Of a stretch of DNA of 64,000 bases, positions 23,455-36,611 are shown piece by piece. Every line of letters starts with the position of its first letter. Position 1 is the first letter of the stretch. The notes under the pieces are model-generated. The model was not told the origin of the DNA, ran no database searches, and saw nothing but the letters and a program-made list of their open reading frames with translations. The stretch covers positions 37,406,154 through 37,470,153 of the forward strand of contig NC_084886.1 of NCBI RefSeq assembly GCF_958979055.1, read 5' to 3'. This DNA comes from Alnus glutinosa (taxonomy: Eukaryota; Streptophyta; Magnoliopsida; Fagales; Betulaceae). The translations under genes and the position numbers were made by a program.

Positions 23455-25238
23455 ATGTTCCTTGTGGACTGGTTCTATGGAGTTCTGGCATCGCTGGGTC
23501 TGTGGCAAAAGGAGGCGAAGATCTTGTTCCTAGGGCTTGATAATTCTGGAAAGACCACCTTGCTTCACATGCTCAAAGACGAGGTCTTCGCTCTTTCACT
23601 TTACAATTTTCTTTTACATTTTCTCAGTGACCAAACAGAGCCTAAACTTTCTTCTTGTTTGTGTGCAGAGATTAGTGCAGCATCAACCGACGCAGTATCC
23701 GACGTCGGAGGAGCTGAGTATTGGGAAGATAAAGTTCAAGGCTTTCGATTTGGGTGGCCATCAGATCGCTCGCAGAGTCTGGAAGGACTATTACGCCAAG
23801 GTTTTTATTTTCATTTCAATTTCTTATTGTTTTTACATATTCTCAGCAACCAAACAGAGCCTTCTATAATTTGACTAATGGTATATGTATAATTGTATGT
23901 ATTTGTTTTGGGCTGTTTGCTAGGATGGTCTTCTGTAATCTACTTTCCTTTCCTCCCTGTCTTTCAATCTTCATTTCTGTGTCCAATTTTGTTGTTTAAT
24001 TTATTAGCAATATCTCACACACAGAATACAGATGTTGATTTGAAAGGTAATTTTTGGTCATAGTGATATAGCAATCATTGTTAAAAGAGCAATACAGAGG
24101 AATGGTGGCTGGTAGATGGTAGGAAATCGGCAGTGGGGGTTGTTGTATGCATATTGTTATGGGTGTGTGGCTGCCACCTTTGTTGTATTGCTACCTGTAG
24201 TTGGCGGTTGAACTGTGTTGAACCTTTGAATATGAATGTTGATGTTGTTTTAATAGGAACTTTTGATGAAACCTTTTGTTTTTATTATCATTCTATGCTT
24301 GTGATTCAGCCATTTGGGGGGAAGCAGTAGATAGCAGAATAGATAAAGGAGTTTATCATGTTGAAAACGATATGGAAATATGTTTTTTCTCTTGGGAATT
24401 CCTTTAATATGCCGAGATTTAAATTAATTGATTGATACAAATTTCTTCAGGCTTAAAACTCCCATCAACTTCTTCAAACTTTGCACTCCATTATTTACAA
24501 TCCCAGTTTCCATATATTTTGATATTTGTGGTGGCTTTGGTTCTGCATGGAAACTATGTAGAGGGATTTACTTATAGTTACTTTCTGATATGCTGCAACC
24601 TTAGATTTCTGGATTTTTCTGGAGGCATTTGTAGTTTTAGGTGCTCAGTCTTGGGACTTCGTGTGTATTTAATGGAACTAGGAATCTAAAAATCTTAATG
24701 AAAGAGGGCTATGAATTGGTCCTTTGATGCAGTTGCATATGCTCCTGGTTTGGAACGGAGTACTATAATTCATTTGTTGTTCTCGTTGAATCACTCCTGG
24801 TTTTCACAGCAATTTGTGGTGGTGGTGGTGGTGGAGGTGATACATGGAAAGACCAGACTAGAGCTTTCTTTGATGGGATCAATCTTGCTGATAATTTGTG
24901 ACTGAATTATCATTTAGGTGGATGCGGTGGTGTACCTGGTTGATGCTTATGACAAGGAGAGACTTGCTGAGTCAAAGAAGGAGCTTGATGCGCTCCTCTC
25001 TGATGAGGTGCTGGCAAATGTCCCATTCCTTATTCTAGGAAACAAGATTGACATACCTTACGCTGCCTCAGAGGAGGAGTTGCGGTACCATATGGGGCTG
25101 ACCAACTTCACCACGGGTAAAGGAAAGGTTAATTTGAGCGACTCTAATGTCCGCCCCCTTGAGGTGTTCATGTGCAGCATTGTCCGCAAGATGGGATACG
25201 GCGAAGGCTTCAAGTGGCTCTCTCAGTACATCAAGTAG
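23455..25238 (+). CDS. SAR1: SAR1 small GTPase, copy 2 (COPII coat initiation)
   Basis: Second tandem SAR1 gene, with the same three-exon structure and phases as copy 1: 23455-23583, 23669-23800, 24918-25238, again 193 residues. The P-loop is GLDNSGKTT (Ser where copy 1 has Ala), then DLGGHQ and NKID. Roughly 20 positions differ from copy 1, for example [11 protein letters not shown] for [19 protein letters not shown] for DELCYHLG and [12 protein letters not shown] for [12 protein letters not shown], nearly all conservative. Its introns are short and share little obvious sequence with copy 1. Both copies look functional. Ancient tandem duplication with retained purifying selection is the simplest reading. 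Confidence 0.95.
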
Positions 25239-26080
25239 GCAAATGGATAGACAAGCAGGTGTGCCGAGGCTACCAAGATGGTAATTTTCCTACCACTGCT
25301 GCAGTCTCTTCGTTTGAACTGGTTTTAGAGAATTTTAAGCATAGGTGTTGATGTAAAGTGAATATATATATATATTGTCTATGGTAGTTGCCTTCACTTT
25401 TAGCTGCGAAACTTGGTGTGTTTCAACCTTTTCTTGGTAGGGATAGATAAGTTCTGTTTGTCTTCATACTCTGTATTGATAACTATATTGCAGAAGTAAT
25501 AAAAAGGGTTGGAGGTTCAGTTGAGTGATTGTAGTGTTTACTGAAGGTGAACGCGAAACTCCACCACAATGTAATTCATTAGGGATGGATGTCTCTTCCC
25601 CTTTTCATTTTCAATTAGAAGCAAAAATTCATATGGCTTTGGCAACCTTCATGATCTAGCAAACTGAACAAGTTATCAATATCTTTGACCAAATAAGCTA
25701 TTGGTTGCTGATATTGCGCCTTCAATTATTTAGTTTGTTTTGTAGCCTGGTGTAACAACTAAAGCAGTGCGTGTTTCATATTCTCCCTGTGCGTACCTAC
25801 CCCAAATCTTTGGCCCGCAGAATGGTAACATGTGCACCTAAACCCCAAGGCTACGAGGAGAGCCGATTCTATTGCTTATAGCGGAGCCCATCTTAGGATT
25901 TTTATTGTTGAACGAAGTTTTTCTTGCTTGGAGGAAATTTTTCTAATCTAGTTTATTAAATTAATGTGTCATTTTCATGTACATTATTAAAAATGAACAT
26001 AAAAGTTATATGCCAGTTTAATAAACCCGACTCATAAAGATTAGAAAGGCCACATTCAGCTCAGTTTTTCTTGCCTAATC
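25239..26080. other. 3' UTR of SAR1 copy 2 and spacer
   Basis: Transcript-like sequence with aataaaaa at about 25497; beyond 25600 no gene or element is recognised. Confidence 0.4.
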
Positions 26081-26084
26081 TTTT

Positions 26085-26363
26085 TGATAAATGATTGTTG
26101 TACAACTCTTAACACAATTTTTATACAGCTTCAACAATTTTTTTTTTTTTTTATTTATATTTTTTTTTCAAACTAACCATTAGATTAGTTTTCTTACATA
26201 TGGATCTTATATATCCAATGGTTGATTTTAAAAAAAGTTGTTGGAGTTATACAAAAGTTGTACAGAAGTTGTAAATATATTATATCTTAATCTTTACTCA
26301 TATACCTTGTTTTCAGATAGAGAAATGATTGTTGTACAATTTTTGTACAACTGTAACAATTTA

Positions 26364-26396
<33 letters not shown>

Positions 26397-26500
26397 GATC
26401 AACCATTGAATTTATTTTTCTACATGTGTGCCATAAATATCTAATAATTAATATTAAAAAAAAATTATTAGAGTTTTGCGAAAATTGTGACGGATTCTAT
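26085..26500. repeat. two diverged tandem units around ttgttgtacaa, with (ATT)n
   Basis: Two successive ~180-bp units each open with aatgattgttgtacaa and contain aaccattaga/aaccattgaa plus ttacatatg/tacatgtgtg and end in gagtt(a/t)... The second holds an (ATT)n microsatellite at about 26366-26396. They look like two copies of one MITE inserted side by side, or a tandem duplication. No coding content. Confidence 0.4.
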
Positions 26501-26956
26501 TAGGTGCCAAGTCAGAGCCAATCAAATGATAACATACAACATTCTTAGTAAAAAAATATAAATATTTTAAAAATATAAATATATAAAGCTAAAAAAAATT
26601 TAAAAAGTTAATATTATTATTTTAAAATAGGAAAGGGGTTGCTACCGACCGGATAGCCATCGCTTTTGTGGATGGCCGGTGGTGGCTTGCAGCCCACCCC
26701 TCACCTTTTTTTTTTTTTTTTTTCTTAGTTTTATATATTTATATATGTTTTTTTTTATTAAGAACAACACATATCATCATTTAATTGGCACAGAGCCACA
26801 TACATGACACCTAACGAAAGTGAAGAATAAAATCATTCTCTAATAGTCATGAGCGGAACAGGCCTCGTAAGAGTGTAAGGGGTTTAATTTCCCTTCTTCT
26901 GTTGGGCCATGATCAAGTTTACCACCGTCAACCTCAAACAAATGATTCTCTCTTTG

Positions 26957-27112
26957 AGTAATGCTAAAAACTATTTTTTATCACATAATATTAATTTAAT
27001 AGTCCAAACTAATTTTTAAATTCCATTTTTTTTAACGATAATTAATTAGTATTAGTTAAAACTACCACGTCTGCATTATGGAATAAAAATGTGACTTATT
27101 ACATTACTTTAT
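26957..27112. mobile_element. short MITE, gagtaatgcta family
   Basis: Begins gagtaatgctaaaaac; the right end reversed is aaagtaatgtaataagtc, giving ~12-bp imperfect inverted termini. Shares termini with the 19656 and 59091 elements. Borders approximate. Confidence 0.35.
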
Positions 27113-27471
27113 TCTCCTACTTTGTCCAACGTGCATTACCCTAATCGGGTTTTTTTTTTGGCGGTGCAGAATAAGATGGCATATACAAGTCATTCCTAAA
27201 TGTGGTGTCCAAAGCAGTGAACAATTGGTGAAAAACCAAAAATCAAACAAGAAATTAAAGTACCACAAGAAGACGGACTGAACCCATGACCCTCTCAAAA
27301 TCTTAAAAGCACTTTGAAAGGGTCAAAAGTGCAGGCGAACACACTAATCTAGGCATTTACAGGATGTACAGGCTATGAGAGTACACAACACTTCTGGATT
27401 TCTATCAACAACAGCCAGACTCCCCAGTATCTGAACCATAGTGAAGCCTGTTTCTGCACCTGTCTCTTCAC

Positions 27472-30400
27472 CTAGTTCATGAATATATCAGGGTCAAGAA
27501 GCCCTTCATATTCCAGCTGCAGAAAACAACATTCAATTGGTTAATTGTTCCACCCAATTAAATAGTAACACCAATAATCTCCATGCGAGTCACCTACCTT
27601 GGCTTCATTGTGGGTTATCTTCATCCTCCGATACTCTTCTTGTGCTTTCTTCGAACGGAACAAGGCCTGAACCCGTACAACAGATCTCTCAACACGCTCT
27701 TCAGCTTGTTTCCGGCTAGCTCGATAGAAGTCCTCCTCTGTATCACTTCCACACTTCGGATCTGGATCTACTTCGATAGGATCAACACGAAGACCACGAA
27801 AACCTTTTCTCTTCAAACGCCAGCGCAGAATTGCTTTCTCAAGCACCCCAACTGACCAAATAATTTTACGGTACTGCCTCCGCACTTGGTAGCCACGGAA
27901 AACAGCCTGCATCCGAAAAGTGCAATTAATCATCTTTTGCTGAACCTCTAGTGTCAACAAATCACTGTTTACACATGGTTACAGGTTTTGATGAATATAT
28001 GTGCTTTGACAATGTTCATTAGATTAACCTTAAGAAAATTTATTCCTTTTAAATGAGAATCATACTTCTTAACTTAAACCAAACAATACACTAACTAACA
28101 ACGAGGGCAATTCAGGTTGACTCGCCAATGTTATATTATCCTGTATGGCTGTATGACCAGGTTACATTTGGTGGAACAGGTTGACTTGCCAATGCTAAAT
28201 TTTTTTTTTTTTTTGATAAGTAACTTGCCAATGTTAAATTAATAAGGCAAAACTCAGTCTGATTGTTTTTCGGGTCAGCTGATGGACAATGCCTGTATTT
28301 GATCAAGCTAAACATTTGATGCCTCTACCATCTACCATGTGATTCACACTAGTTGTAATGTTTTATTCTTATCCAACTCTCAACTATGTCAGCAACAAGA
28401 CAGGGAAAGAGGGTTACTTGAATTTTGATAGTGTGACGACGCAGATTAAGGTACTCTTTGCGAATTTTCCAAGTGCGGAACCTATGTTGAATACGCCCAG
28501 CAGCCATAATCCTTTTTCGTGACTCAAAATTGCGAAAGGCATGTTGAATCTTCAATGCTGCAACTATACCGCGTGCTTCAGCCTCTGGAACAGAAAACTG
28601 AACTTCTTCCGTCTGACGTTTTAGTGAGCGCTCCCTGAATGCAGCCTGTATAAGTGATGCAGCTTCAGCAGTTGTTCGATAGGCTGCCAACGTATCTTTT
28701 AGGTACGGCTGATCCTCACTGAGGTTCTCAGTGTTTACTGTATCAGTTGCGCTGGTATCAAGGGAACCACTGACATTTCCAGCTATGCTCATATCCTTAA
28801 ATTGTTCTACCAAGGCCTTTTCTGAAAGATAAGCTGCTAAGCCATCATACCCCTTGAGAGATGCAAGATCAGCAGCAGTACATCCACCAGGGTTTTCCGG
28901 GGTAGGGTCTGTGACCAAGTTTGGCTTTGCACCAGCAGTTAAGAGGACTCCAACCATTTTCTCCCTGCACATTGCAAATGTTAGAAATAGACAATCCTAA
29001 TCCTATTGGAAATGCTTTTTCAAAGCCATTAACATATGCTCCCAAAGCTGTAAAGTATGAAATGCGTGCAGCCATGAAACCACGCTATATTTACATAATT
29101 CAGCTTGAGAATTATTTATGTTACACAAACATGCAAAAAATCAATATTCGTAAGAAGAGAAAAATCTTGGACATAAAAATAATAGGGCAAGTTCCAGCTC
29201 TCATGGGTGACAGAAAGGGGGACAGTGGAAAGTTTTAATGCGAAAGCTTCAAGAGTTAAATAGGACGCAATAAATTGAACCAGTGATGGATATGATAAAT
29301 AAAAGAACTACCTTCCACAATATGCTGCCCAATGAAGAGCTGTCCATCCATGTTTATCACGAAAATCCAATGATAAGCCTGACAATGTAAAAAAATAAAC
29401 AGCCCAGCTGTATCCTAGAATAGCACATAAATGTATTACAGCTTGACCTTGGAAATCACATTCAGTGGTTTTAGAGCCTTCAATAACTCTTTCCAGCAGC
29501 CACTCCTGTAGTTTGTTTTTCAAAGTGAGTTCGAACAGACTATCTTTTGCTTGTGGAGATGGAGGTTTGTTGTCGTCAATTGATTTGATAAAATCTGCCC
29601 AACTATTTGAAATGTTAGAGGTTTTGAGGGAGAACTTCTTAGCCTCCTTCAGGGCATGGGCATTTGGTGATACTTTATTAGACAGAATGCTAAGGCTCTT
29701 GGATGTAGAGAAGAGCAGATGAGCCAGCCGAAGTTGAACTCGGAACTCCTCCCACTTGTGCTTCTCTTCTGAGGCAACCACTAGATTACTCAATAAAGGA
29801 GTGCGATACTCAAAATTCAACACTTGGCTGATGGGTTTGTGACCATCAAAACTCATAAAAAGGTGTACTAATCCAGGAGAATGTCGTAACACCAAGCAGC
29901 GATACACCCCAACCTGAACAGTTTCTGCAGGAACACAGACATCGCCACAGACACAAGAGAGACTATACTTCACAAGATGTTGATACTCTTCATGAAAAAA
30001 TCCAGTGATTAGGATCTGAAACAACAATTAAACAAAGGTCAAAAGTGTATGACAAGTATTTCAACCTGACCATCCTTAGTTATTCAACCGCTATACATAA
30101 TGGTCCATTCATGATCATTGATCAACCTGACTGCAAGGAAAAAATAACTATCTACATTGGTTCATATCACAACATCGAAGCTCAATACCACTGCTGACAA
30201 AGATCAAGTAGGACTTTCCTATTTTTGTTAAGTTTGGAATGAATCATAGTTTAGTTGGTTCAAAACATATATGCAAGGAGCTGGCAATGCAGTGCCAGCC
30301 ATCAGCTTTAGGTGGAAATTGAAATGGTTGCTCTGCTGATAAGAAAAGCTAAAATTGAATTCAGCTCTTCAGGTTTCTATTCAACCAAAGTATTGCAACA

Positions 30401-30629
30401 TCCAAATCTCATCAATCAATAAGTCTAGCATCGTTCTCCCTAATTAAAAACACGTGCAATATAGTATTTCAGTTGGCTATTGAATGATTCAACAACCTCG
30501 GACTTGATTCTCAATAGTTTCTCAATCAGAGATAATATTCTGATCCACCAAATTCTTCTTCACACAACACACAGAAGCCCCTACACTCCATTTGTTTGAT
30601 TGTTTAATGGGAAAATGATAGGAATAAAA

Positions 30630-30672
<43 letters not shown>

Positions 30673-33600
30673 TAGAATTTAAGACATCAAACACTAAGTT
30701 ACAAGTATCAAGAAACAGAGTGCAGACACAAAATTGTCATTCTACAACTATTTAGTGACACTGTTGAGATATTTCACCAGCAGTTTAGGGGAGTTGGATC
30801 ATCATTTTCTCTTCTTCTTCATAATCTTCAAAGTAATTTCTTACATAGTAGATCAATTCCCATTTGTTATGCATATGCATGGAGGAGGAGGGTAGGGAAT
30901 GATGTTGTTAGTGCCAACAGAGACAGCACACTTGTTACAGAATTTTTCACTTCCAAAAGTTTCAACAATTACTTTTACACAATAAACTAAGATTGCCAAT
31001 AGATTTTCATGCCATTTTTTTCCCTTCCGAATGTTAACAGGTTAAACCCGGTTATCCAAGACTAGTCGGAGGCATTTGAAGCATATAAGACGAACAAGAG
31101 AGACTTTCAGTCATAACAGAATACCAAATAAATAGTAATACAGATATTAGCAAAATAAAAACCTTTGTTTTCTCAGTGCAAAACGCCCATGCCGGTGAGA
31201 CCTCTGTTATGCTAAATATTTGCTCTGGAATGGAAGATTTATGATGATCCAGGGCTTTAGAGACAGATGATTCATGACAGGAAGAAATTGAGGGTTCAAG
31301 CACTTCATCATCAACAATGATGTGGTTCATCCACTTTCCAAAACTGTCCTGGCTTTCCAATCCACCATTGACTGGAATGTCCAAGGAATCATGGGTGCCC
31401 ATGGTAATAGAATTCCCTCTAAGCATGTTTGTGTTCACTTGAACCCCCAGCGTCTGGACATGAACGCTGTCTGGGAAACTTGAATGAGTGTTATTGCTCC
31501 TAGCAATTGACTCCGTCAAATTACCAAAAGAAGAAACTTCAGCTGAAAAATTATTCACTCCCTGCAATGAAAAAAAAACATAAGGTTGACTATCTTACAC
31601 ACCAATATTATCACAACTGAATCAAAAAAGTGGTAGTTTAGGTAATTTAACCAAAACTAACATATACAACATTGTAGCAACTTAGTTTGCCCATAGAAGT
31701 GTAGGAGGTATGCATAAAGTCAGTCTGCAGGCATAATAAATTACAGAACATGTATGCTAAGTAGAAAGTAAAATAACAATGCCATGAGAAAGCAGTTAGG
31801 ACAAAAAACAAATACTGACACTTCCACTTGCACATGTAAACTTAAGTTACTCTACGATTTTCTTCTGAGCAACAAACAGCCAAAAAACACGACAAAAAGA
31901 AGTGATGGAACATCACACATGAAGCCTGCTGCCAACAACTTGGCACTGTGAAGCCTCTAAACACCTATATTGCGCAAAATAAGCAGCTAAACTTATCCAA
32001 ATCAATGTTAGCAGTAAATAGTTCCCAGAAGATTAAAAAAAAAAAAATCACGCTCCCTATGGCCATAAAATCTTGCTCTACTCATATGATATCAATGTCA
32101 GACAATTAAAACCATAAAACGAATTTTTTCTTTGACTGGAGGAAAATGGAAAGGTAAAAACTGAGGCAGATTAATATGCCTCAGCTCAAAATCAGCCTTT
32201 TACTTTTGGCACAGCATTCATCAAATCAAAGACATACTCAGAAGGAGAAGAAAAGGACTCAAGATGAAAGAATAGACTCTTACAGCTATTAAAAAAAATC
32301 TTATATGAAAGGATAAAAAGATGTAGGAAGCATACAAGACTATGCATGATCCTACTTACATAATGTAATGAGCCCTTTTCTGCAATTTGGTTTGATTGAT
32401 CAAAGCTTGAAACCTTCTCTGCCAGAAATAAGGGAAAGAAAAAAGCATAGTGAGTGTTTTCTGTCTAGACGCTGACTCTGCTGCAGATAGGATCTAATCA
32501 GTTACCTCCTGTAGGCGCAGTTAAATTGTTAGAATCATTTGTCAGCAGGAGCTCATCCCATTCAAGTGTATTAATCTCAAGAAGCCTCATTTCATGATTC
32601 TGGACAGTAAAATTGTCACCAGGACCTGTTGATTCTCCAAAATCAGAGGGTGAGAATATTGCACGTCAATTTTAAGAAAAAGGCATAATTAGAGGATTGA
32701 TAATGTTGTAGTTGTTTAACTATATTTGTTTTCCTGGTACTAATTATCTAAGATAATGAGAATAACTACAATATTCAATGAAGAATGAATTTTCTTCTAA
32801 CCTTCTCTAAACTCAAAATAACGAGTATGCATTACTGAAAACAAAACAGGCTACTTCACTATGAAAACATTGTAGAATTCAATGTACAGAAAATTCAACT
32901 AATATAACCTAAAATTTCTTTCTTGCCTGTATTATATGCATGTTTAGCGCCTGAATCATGTTCTTCAGATGAAAACCAAGGAGCAGATGGGTCAGAAACA
33001 GAACTAGAATTTGAATTGACAGGTGTCCCAGGAGATCCCTGCAGCTGTATCATAAAAGTCACCCGCAGCCCACTATAAGGTTAGAACATCAAGTTCTTTG
33101 TAGGCACCGAAGCAAAAATGGCAAAAAAAAAAAAAAAAAAAAAAAACAAAGAAACTTAAAGGGTGAATGGCTTGAACCATGATAGTGCTGACCTCCTGTG
33201 TTTCACGATAATGAACAAGGACTATGTGTTCTAGGCTCCTGCAACAAAAATAATAACAAAATCTCAGATAATATTACATATGAAAAAATTATCTTTCTAT
33301 ATTGATAAGATTTTTTTGATAAGTAAATTTAGATTTATTGAAAGCGTAAGACGCCCCTTAGTACACTATATTGATAAGATATAGCTAACAAGTTGGTGGA
33401 CTTAAAGATCCATATAAAGCTTAGCCATTGCATACTTGTCAAGCAGCCAGTAACACCTGCGAACAAAGGTTGGGTTATCTTGGCCATGTGCATAGTACAC
33501 ATGGATCCTTTCTTCATTACCAACCTGAACCATGAAACAAACAACAAGCAAAGCAAACCTCATCAAAACAGAATTTTTCAAATGAAAAGAACCTTTTTCA

Positions 33601-35609
33601 AACCTAATAAAATCTATGAAACCTTAACTATGAATCGTCCATACATAATATCCATCTAATTGAGACTCCAGAAATCAAATTAACACCAGAAACATTGGAG
33701 CTCATACTACAGCAAATTAAGCTACAATATCATTATATTCATACTCAGGTGAAAAGAATAGCCCAAGATATGTAGTTGCAAGTAACATTCTTTGGTACAA
33801 ACAAGTATTAAACAAGCACATAAAGGAGAAACATTGAATTGAACTTCAGGGTAGATACATACAAGTGTGTGTATATATATATATGTTGATATAAATGCAC
33901 ATTGTAGAAACAGAAACACTATCACTCACTAGTCACTAAGGTACCATGAGTTACATATATATAAGTTGATGCTACTAAAAACATATCAGAAATTGAGATA
34001 ACCCCACTTTTAAGTGTTCATGGGCTTCTTTGACAGTCTTCCCGTCCTTTTTCTTCTTCCAGTTATGACCATCCTTCCGGAAGTTCCTAAGCATCTTACG
34101 GTCAAACAATATGATATTGCCACCTGTTACATTAATATAAGAATATTAGTAGTAATTGATATTGTATACCTATCAGTAAAAGAAGCTTTGTAAAACATAG
34201 GTAAATTTCATCAAACCCAAGCAAGAAATATGCCTCTTGCTTTTCAATTGCAATATATGAGCGCAATAAACCCAAAACCATTCTGTATTAGTGTTAAGCA
34301 CTTAATGATATTACATATGAATTGCAGATGCTTCTAATGGCGTCACAAATAGCAAACAGTGAAATAGGTAGAATGAGTCACCAAGGTTCACTAGGCGAGC
34401 ACTTTCTCACAAGACTTATAAGAAAGGGTAAGGGTACATAATAAGACAAATCAAATAATTATTTTCAAGGTAAAAAATAAGAAAAAAATAATAATAATAA
34501 TAATTGAGTTATATTGTGAGTTCTGATTAATTATGTTCAGGAAAAAAAAATAGAAATTGGATGAGAGCATATAGAGTGACTTCACAGTTAAAGCCTTATA
34601 CCAATCATGTTACAATTAATAGGAATAGGTAATTACTTTTAGGAAAGTTCACCGGCTTGACACTGATGCTGAAATACTTGTAATTACAGAGAATTGCAAG
34701 AATTTCATTCGGGCGGAGCCATCTTGTTTTGGCTTCTTCCATAATATTCCCAACATCTAAATCTGTCCATAAAACAAGGAACCATAAAAACAAAAGGCAC
34801 GAAGGTAAACATCTGGATAAATCACAAAGCTCACACCCCAAATATATTTTTCACAAAAGCTAATAAAGAAATCCATAGCCATACTCAAAATTGCAACAAG
34901 TATAAACATCGGTACCTTGTCTTCATCATCATACATAAACCGTATATAATTTTGTCAAACTGTACACGGTTAAATATCCATTAAAATAAAAGAGCCCTAG
35001 CAATAAAATTATTTCTCTGATGCAAAATTTTTGTCTGACCTTTTCTCCCCGATTTTTTTTTTTTTTACCTTAAATGTTTACACCATGCTCAAATCTGTCA
35101 ATGAATCAATTCTAGTATACTTTGGTGAAAGACAATCATCTTGAATTGTAAAATTCTGTAAATTATATCCTTTTATATCCAAATTCTGCTCTTATATATA
35201 TTGGAAAATTTTATATCAAAGCAGACAAAGCAATCTACAATTTCTCATATAAAAAGAAACCCTTCGTTTAAAAAAATACTGGAGAAACCCACGAAAAACC
35301 AAGCACAAAAACTCTGAAAAAGTACTTTTCTTGCTCATAAACCCTAAGCAATTCGTGCCACTGCTTAATTAGCAACGTGAAAGTGCTTCCCTACCTTTAA
35401 TCAACACAAATTTTGATCATAAAAATCACTAAAAAAAGTGCTACTACTTCTACTAAACAGGAAAACCACTTCAAGAAATGCATTTCAAACATTTTAAAAA
35501 GTTAAATAAAAGGAAAAAAAAAAAAAAAAAAAGGGCTAGAATTTATGTCCGTACCAAGCAATGTATGGAATCCATGAATATCGGTGCCCACAAGTTGGCC
35601 TTCCATCAT
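27472..35609 (-). CDS. calmodulin-binding transcription activator (CAMTA5/6 type), 13 exons
   Basis: Ca2+/calmodulin-responsive DNA-binding transcription factor of the nucleus. Minus-strand exons: 35609-35555, 34762-34637, 34123-34008, 33524-33436, 33238-33193, 33038-32927, 32625-32506, 32418-32360, 31561-31163, 30015-29312, 28964-28418, 27906-27598, 27516-27472; phases agree, 908 residues. The CG-1 DNA-binding domain (~19-144) contains RWLRPNEI, MLRNFRKDGHNWKKKKDGK, HVYYAHG, FVRRCYWLLD and HIVLVHYRET. A TIG/IPT-like domain begins ~375 (ILITGFF), ankyrin repeats lie ~555-680 (GWTALHWAAYCGREK), IQ motifs follow (LIQAAFRE, KIQHAFRNF, RIQHRFRTW, KIQAVFRGYQVRR), and the calmodulin-binding segment IIWSVGVLEKAILRWRLKRK is at ~806-825. 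Start alternatives are two adjacent ATGs. Exon 6 could begin 6 nt, and exon 7 9 nt, further upstream in frame. Intron 6 has a GC donor. Confidence 0.93.
28184..28239 (-). mobile_element. 22-bp retroposon-tail insertion with 17-bp target duplication
   Basis: In CAMTA intron 11, acttgccaatg(c/t)taaat (28184-28200 and 28223-28239) flanks just 22 bp, which on the minus strand read tacttatc followed by 14 A. That octamer plus poly(A) is the 3' end of the retroposon family at 33312-33365 and 18056. It is therefore a copy truncated to its last eight non-A bases. Confidence 0.7.
30629..30668. repeat. A~37 homopolymer in CAMTA intron
   Basis: Long A run within the intron between exons 9 and 10 (minus-strand gene). 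It is probably a decayed poly(A) or slippage tract; the neighbouring sequence shows no recognised element. Confidence 0.6.
33297..33380 (-). mobile_element. 54-bp truncated retroposon with 15-bp target duplication
   Basis: A perfect 15-bp direct repeat ctatattgataagat (33297-33311, 33366-33380) flanks 54 bp. On the minus strand these read gtgtactaaggggcgtctta...aaatttacttatc plus A7, the same 3' tail as at 28201 and 18056. The size and target duplication are those of L1-mediated retroposition. It lies in CAMTA intron 4, within ~60 bp of exon 5 and exon 4 borders, without disturbing them. Confidence 0.75.
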
Positions 35610-36503
35610 AGAAACCTCAGAAATCAAAATTTTCCCAAACAAATTCGTCTTCTGTTTTTGTCAGACCTTAACCGACAATTCCGTACTTTCAACTCATCAA
35701 TGTCTCAGACCCATAAAATTAGTACCATCTGAAAATTACATAAAACTAATTAATAAATACGAACCAAAAACTTTTAAAAATTTATTTAAAAAAAAGAAAA
35801 GAGAGTGTAGAACTTTAGAACAGTAGAAGGTACCTGATCAGAGACAGGGGTTTGAACAGGCGGAGAAGAACAACAAAAGAAATGAAATTACCGAAGCTCT
35901 ATGATTGTTCTTTTTTTTTAGTTTTTATTTCTGGACAGAATTATAAAGGCAACGACTTTCAGTTGACATGACAGCAAAAGCGGCAGTAAAAAGATAACAA
36001 AAAAGTAAAAAATACCTTGAAAAACACCTTAATATATATATATATATATACCTGAAAGAATTAATTACCGACTTCCCCATGTTCAATAATTGCATTCCAT
36101 CTTTTTCTTATATATAGTTGGTAGCAAGTCAACATAAATTAAGGAGACAGTTCAATTAACGTTTTAGAGTGTAAAACCTTTAGTCAAACACTATAACTTA
36201 AAACTTATTAACATGTAGAAAGAAACATAATAAAAAAGAAAGGGAATTTGAGTTACTGCATGCCCTTGAACAAATAAACAGTGGAGATGAAATGATCGTG
36301 GGAGAATCCAGATATTTTTTTGGCTGAATGCAATCTTCACCATTTATTTTTTTCCCAAGCATCTCCAGTAATTTTTTTTCGCTGGAGATAAAAGTCAATA
36401 GCCCCATGTTTAGAAATTGGTATTGTAGTCCACTTGTAGGACCGTGTGAAGCATCTCAAATTTCTCAAACATTACAACATAAACTTGTTAATAAGCCAAA
36501 GTG

Positions 36504-36538
<35 letters not shown>

Positions 36539-36610
36539 AGAAGAAGAAAAGAAAAGAAAGAAAAAAAAGGAAGAGGTTTTGGCCCATGGGTGGTTCGGGC
36601 ACACCTAGAA
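35610..36610 (-). promoter_or_regulatory. CAMTA 5' UTR exon and promoter region
   Basis: On the minus strand a donor-like CAG/GTACCTT at about 35833 suggests an untranslated first exon ending there (ctgtctctgatcag), spliced to just before the ATG exon. Further upstream are a TA microsatellite (36029-36051), T runs and a ~34-A run near 36505. No other gene seen. Confidence 0.35.
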
Positions 36611-36611
36611 T

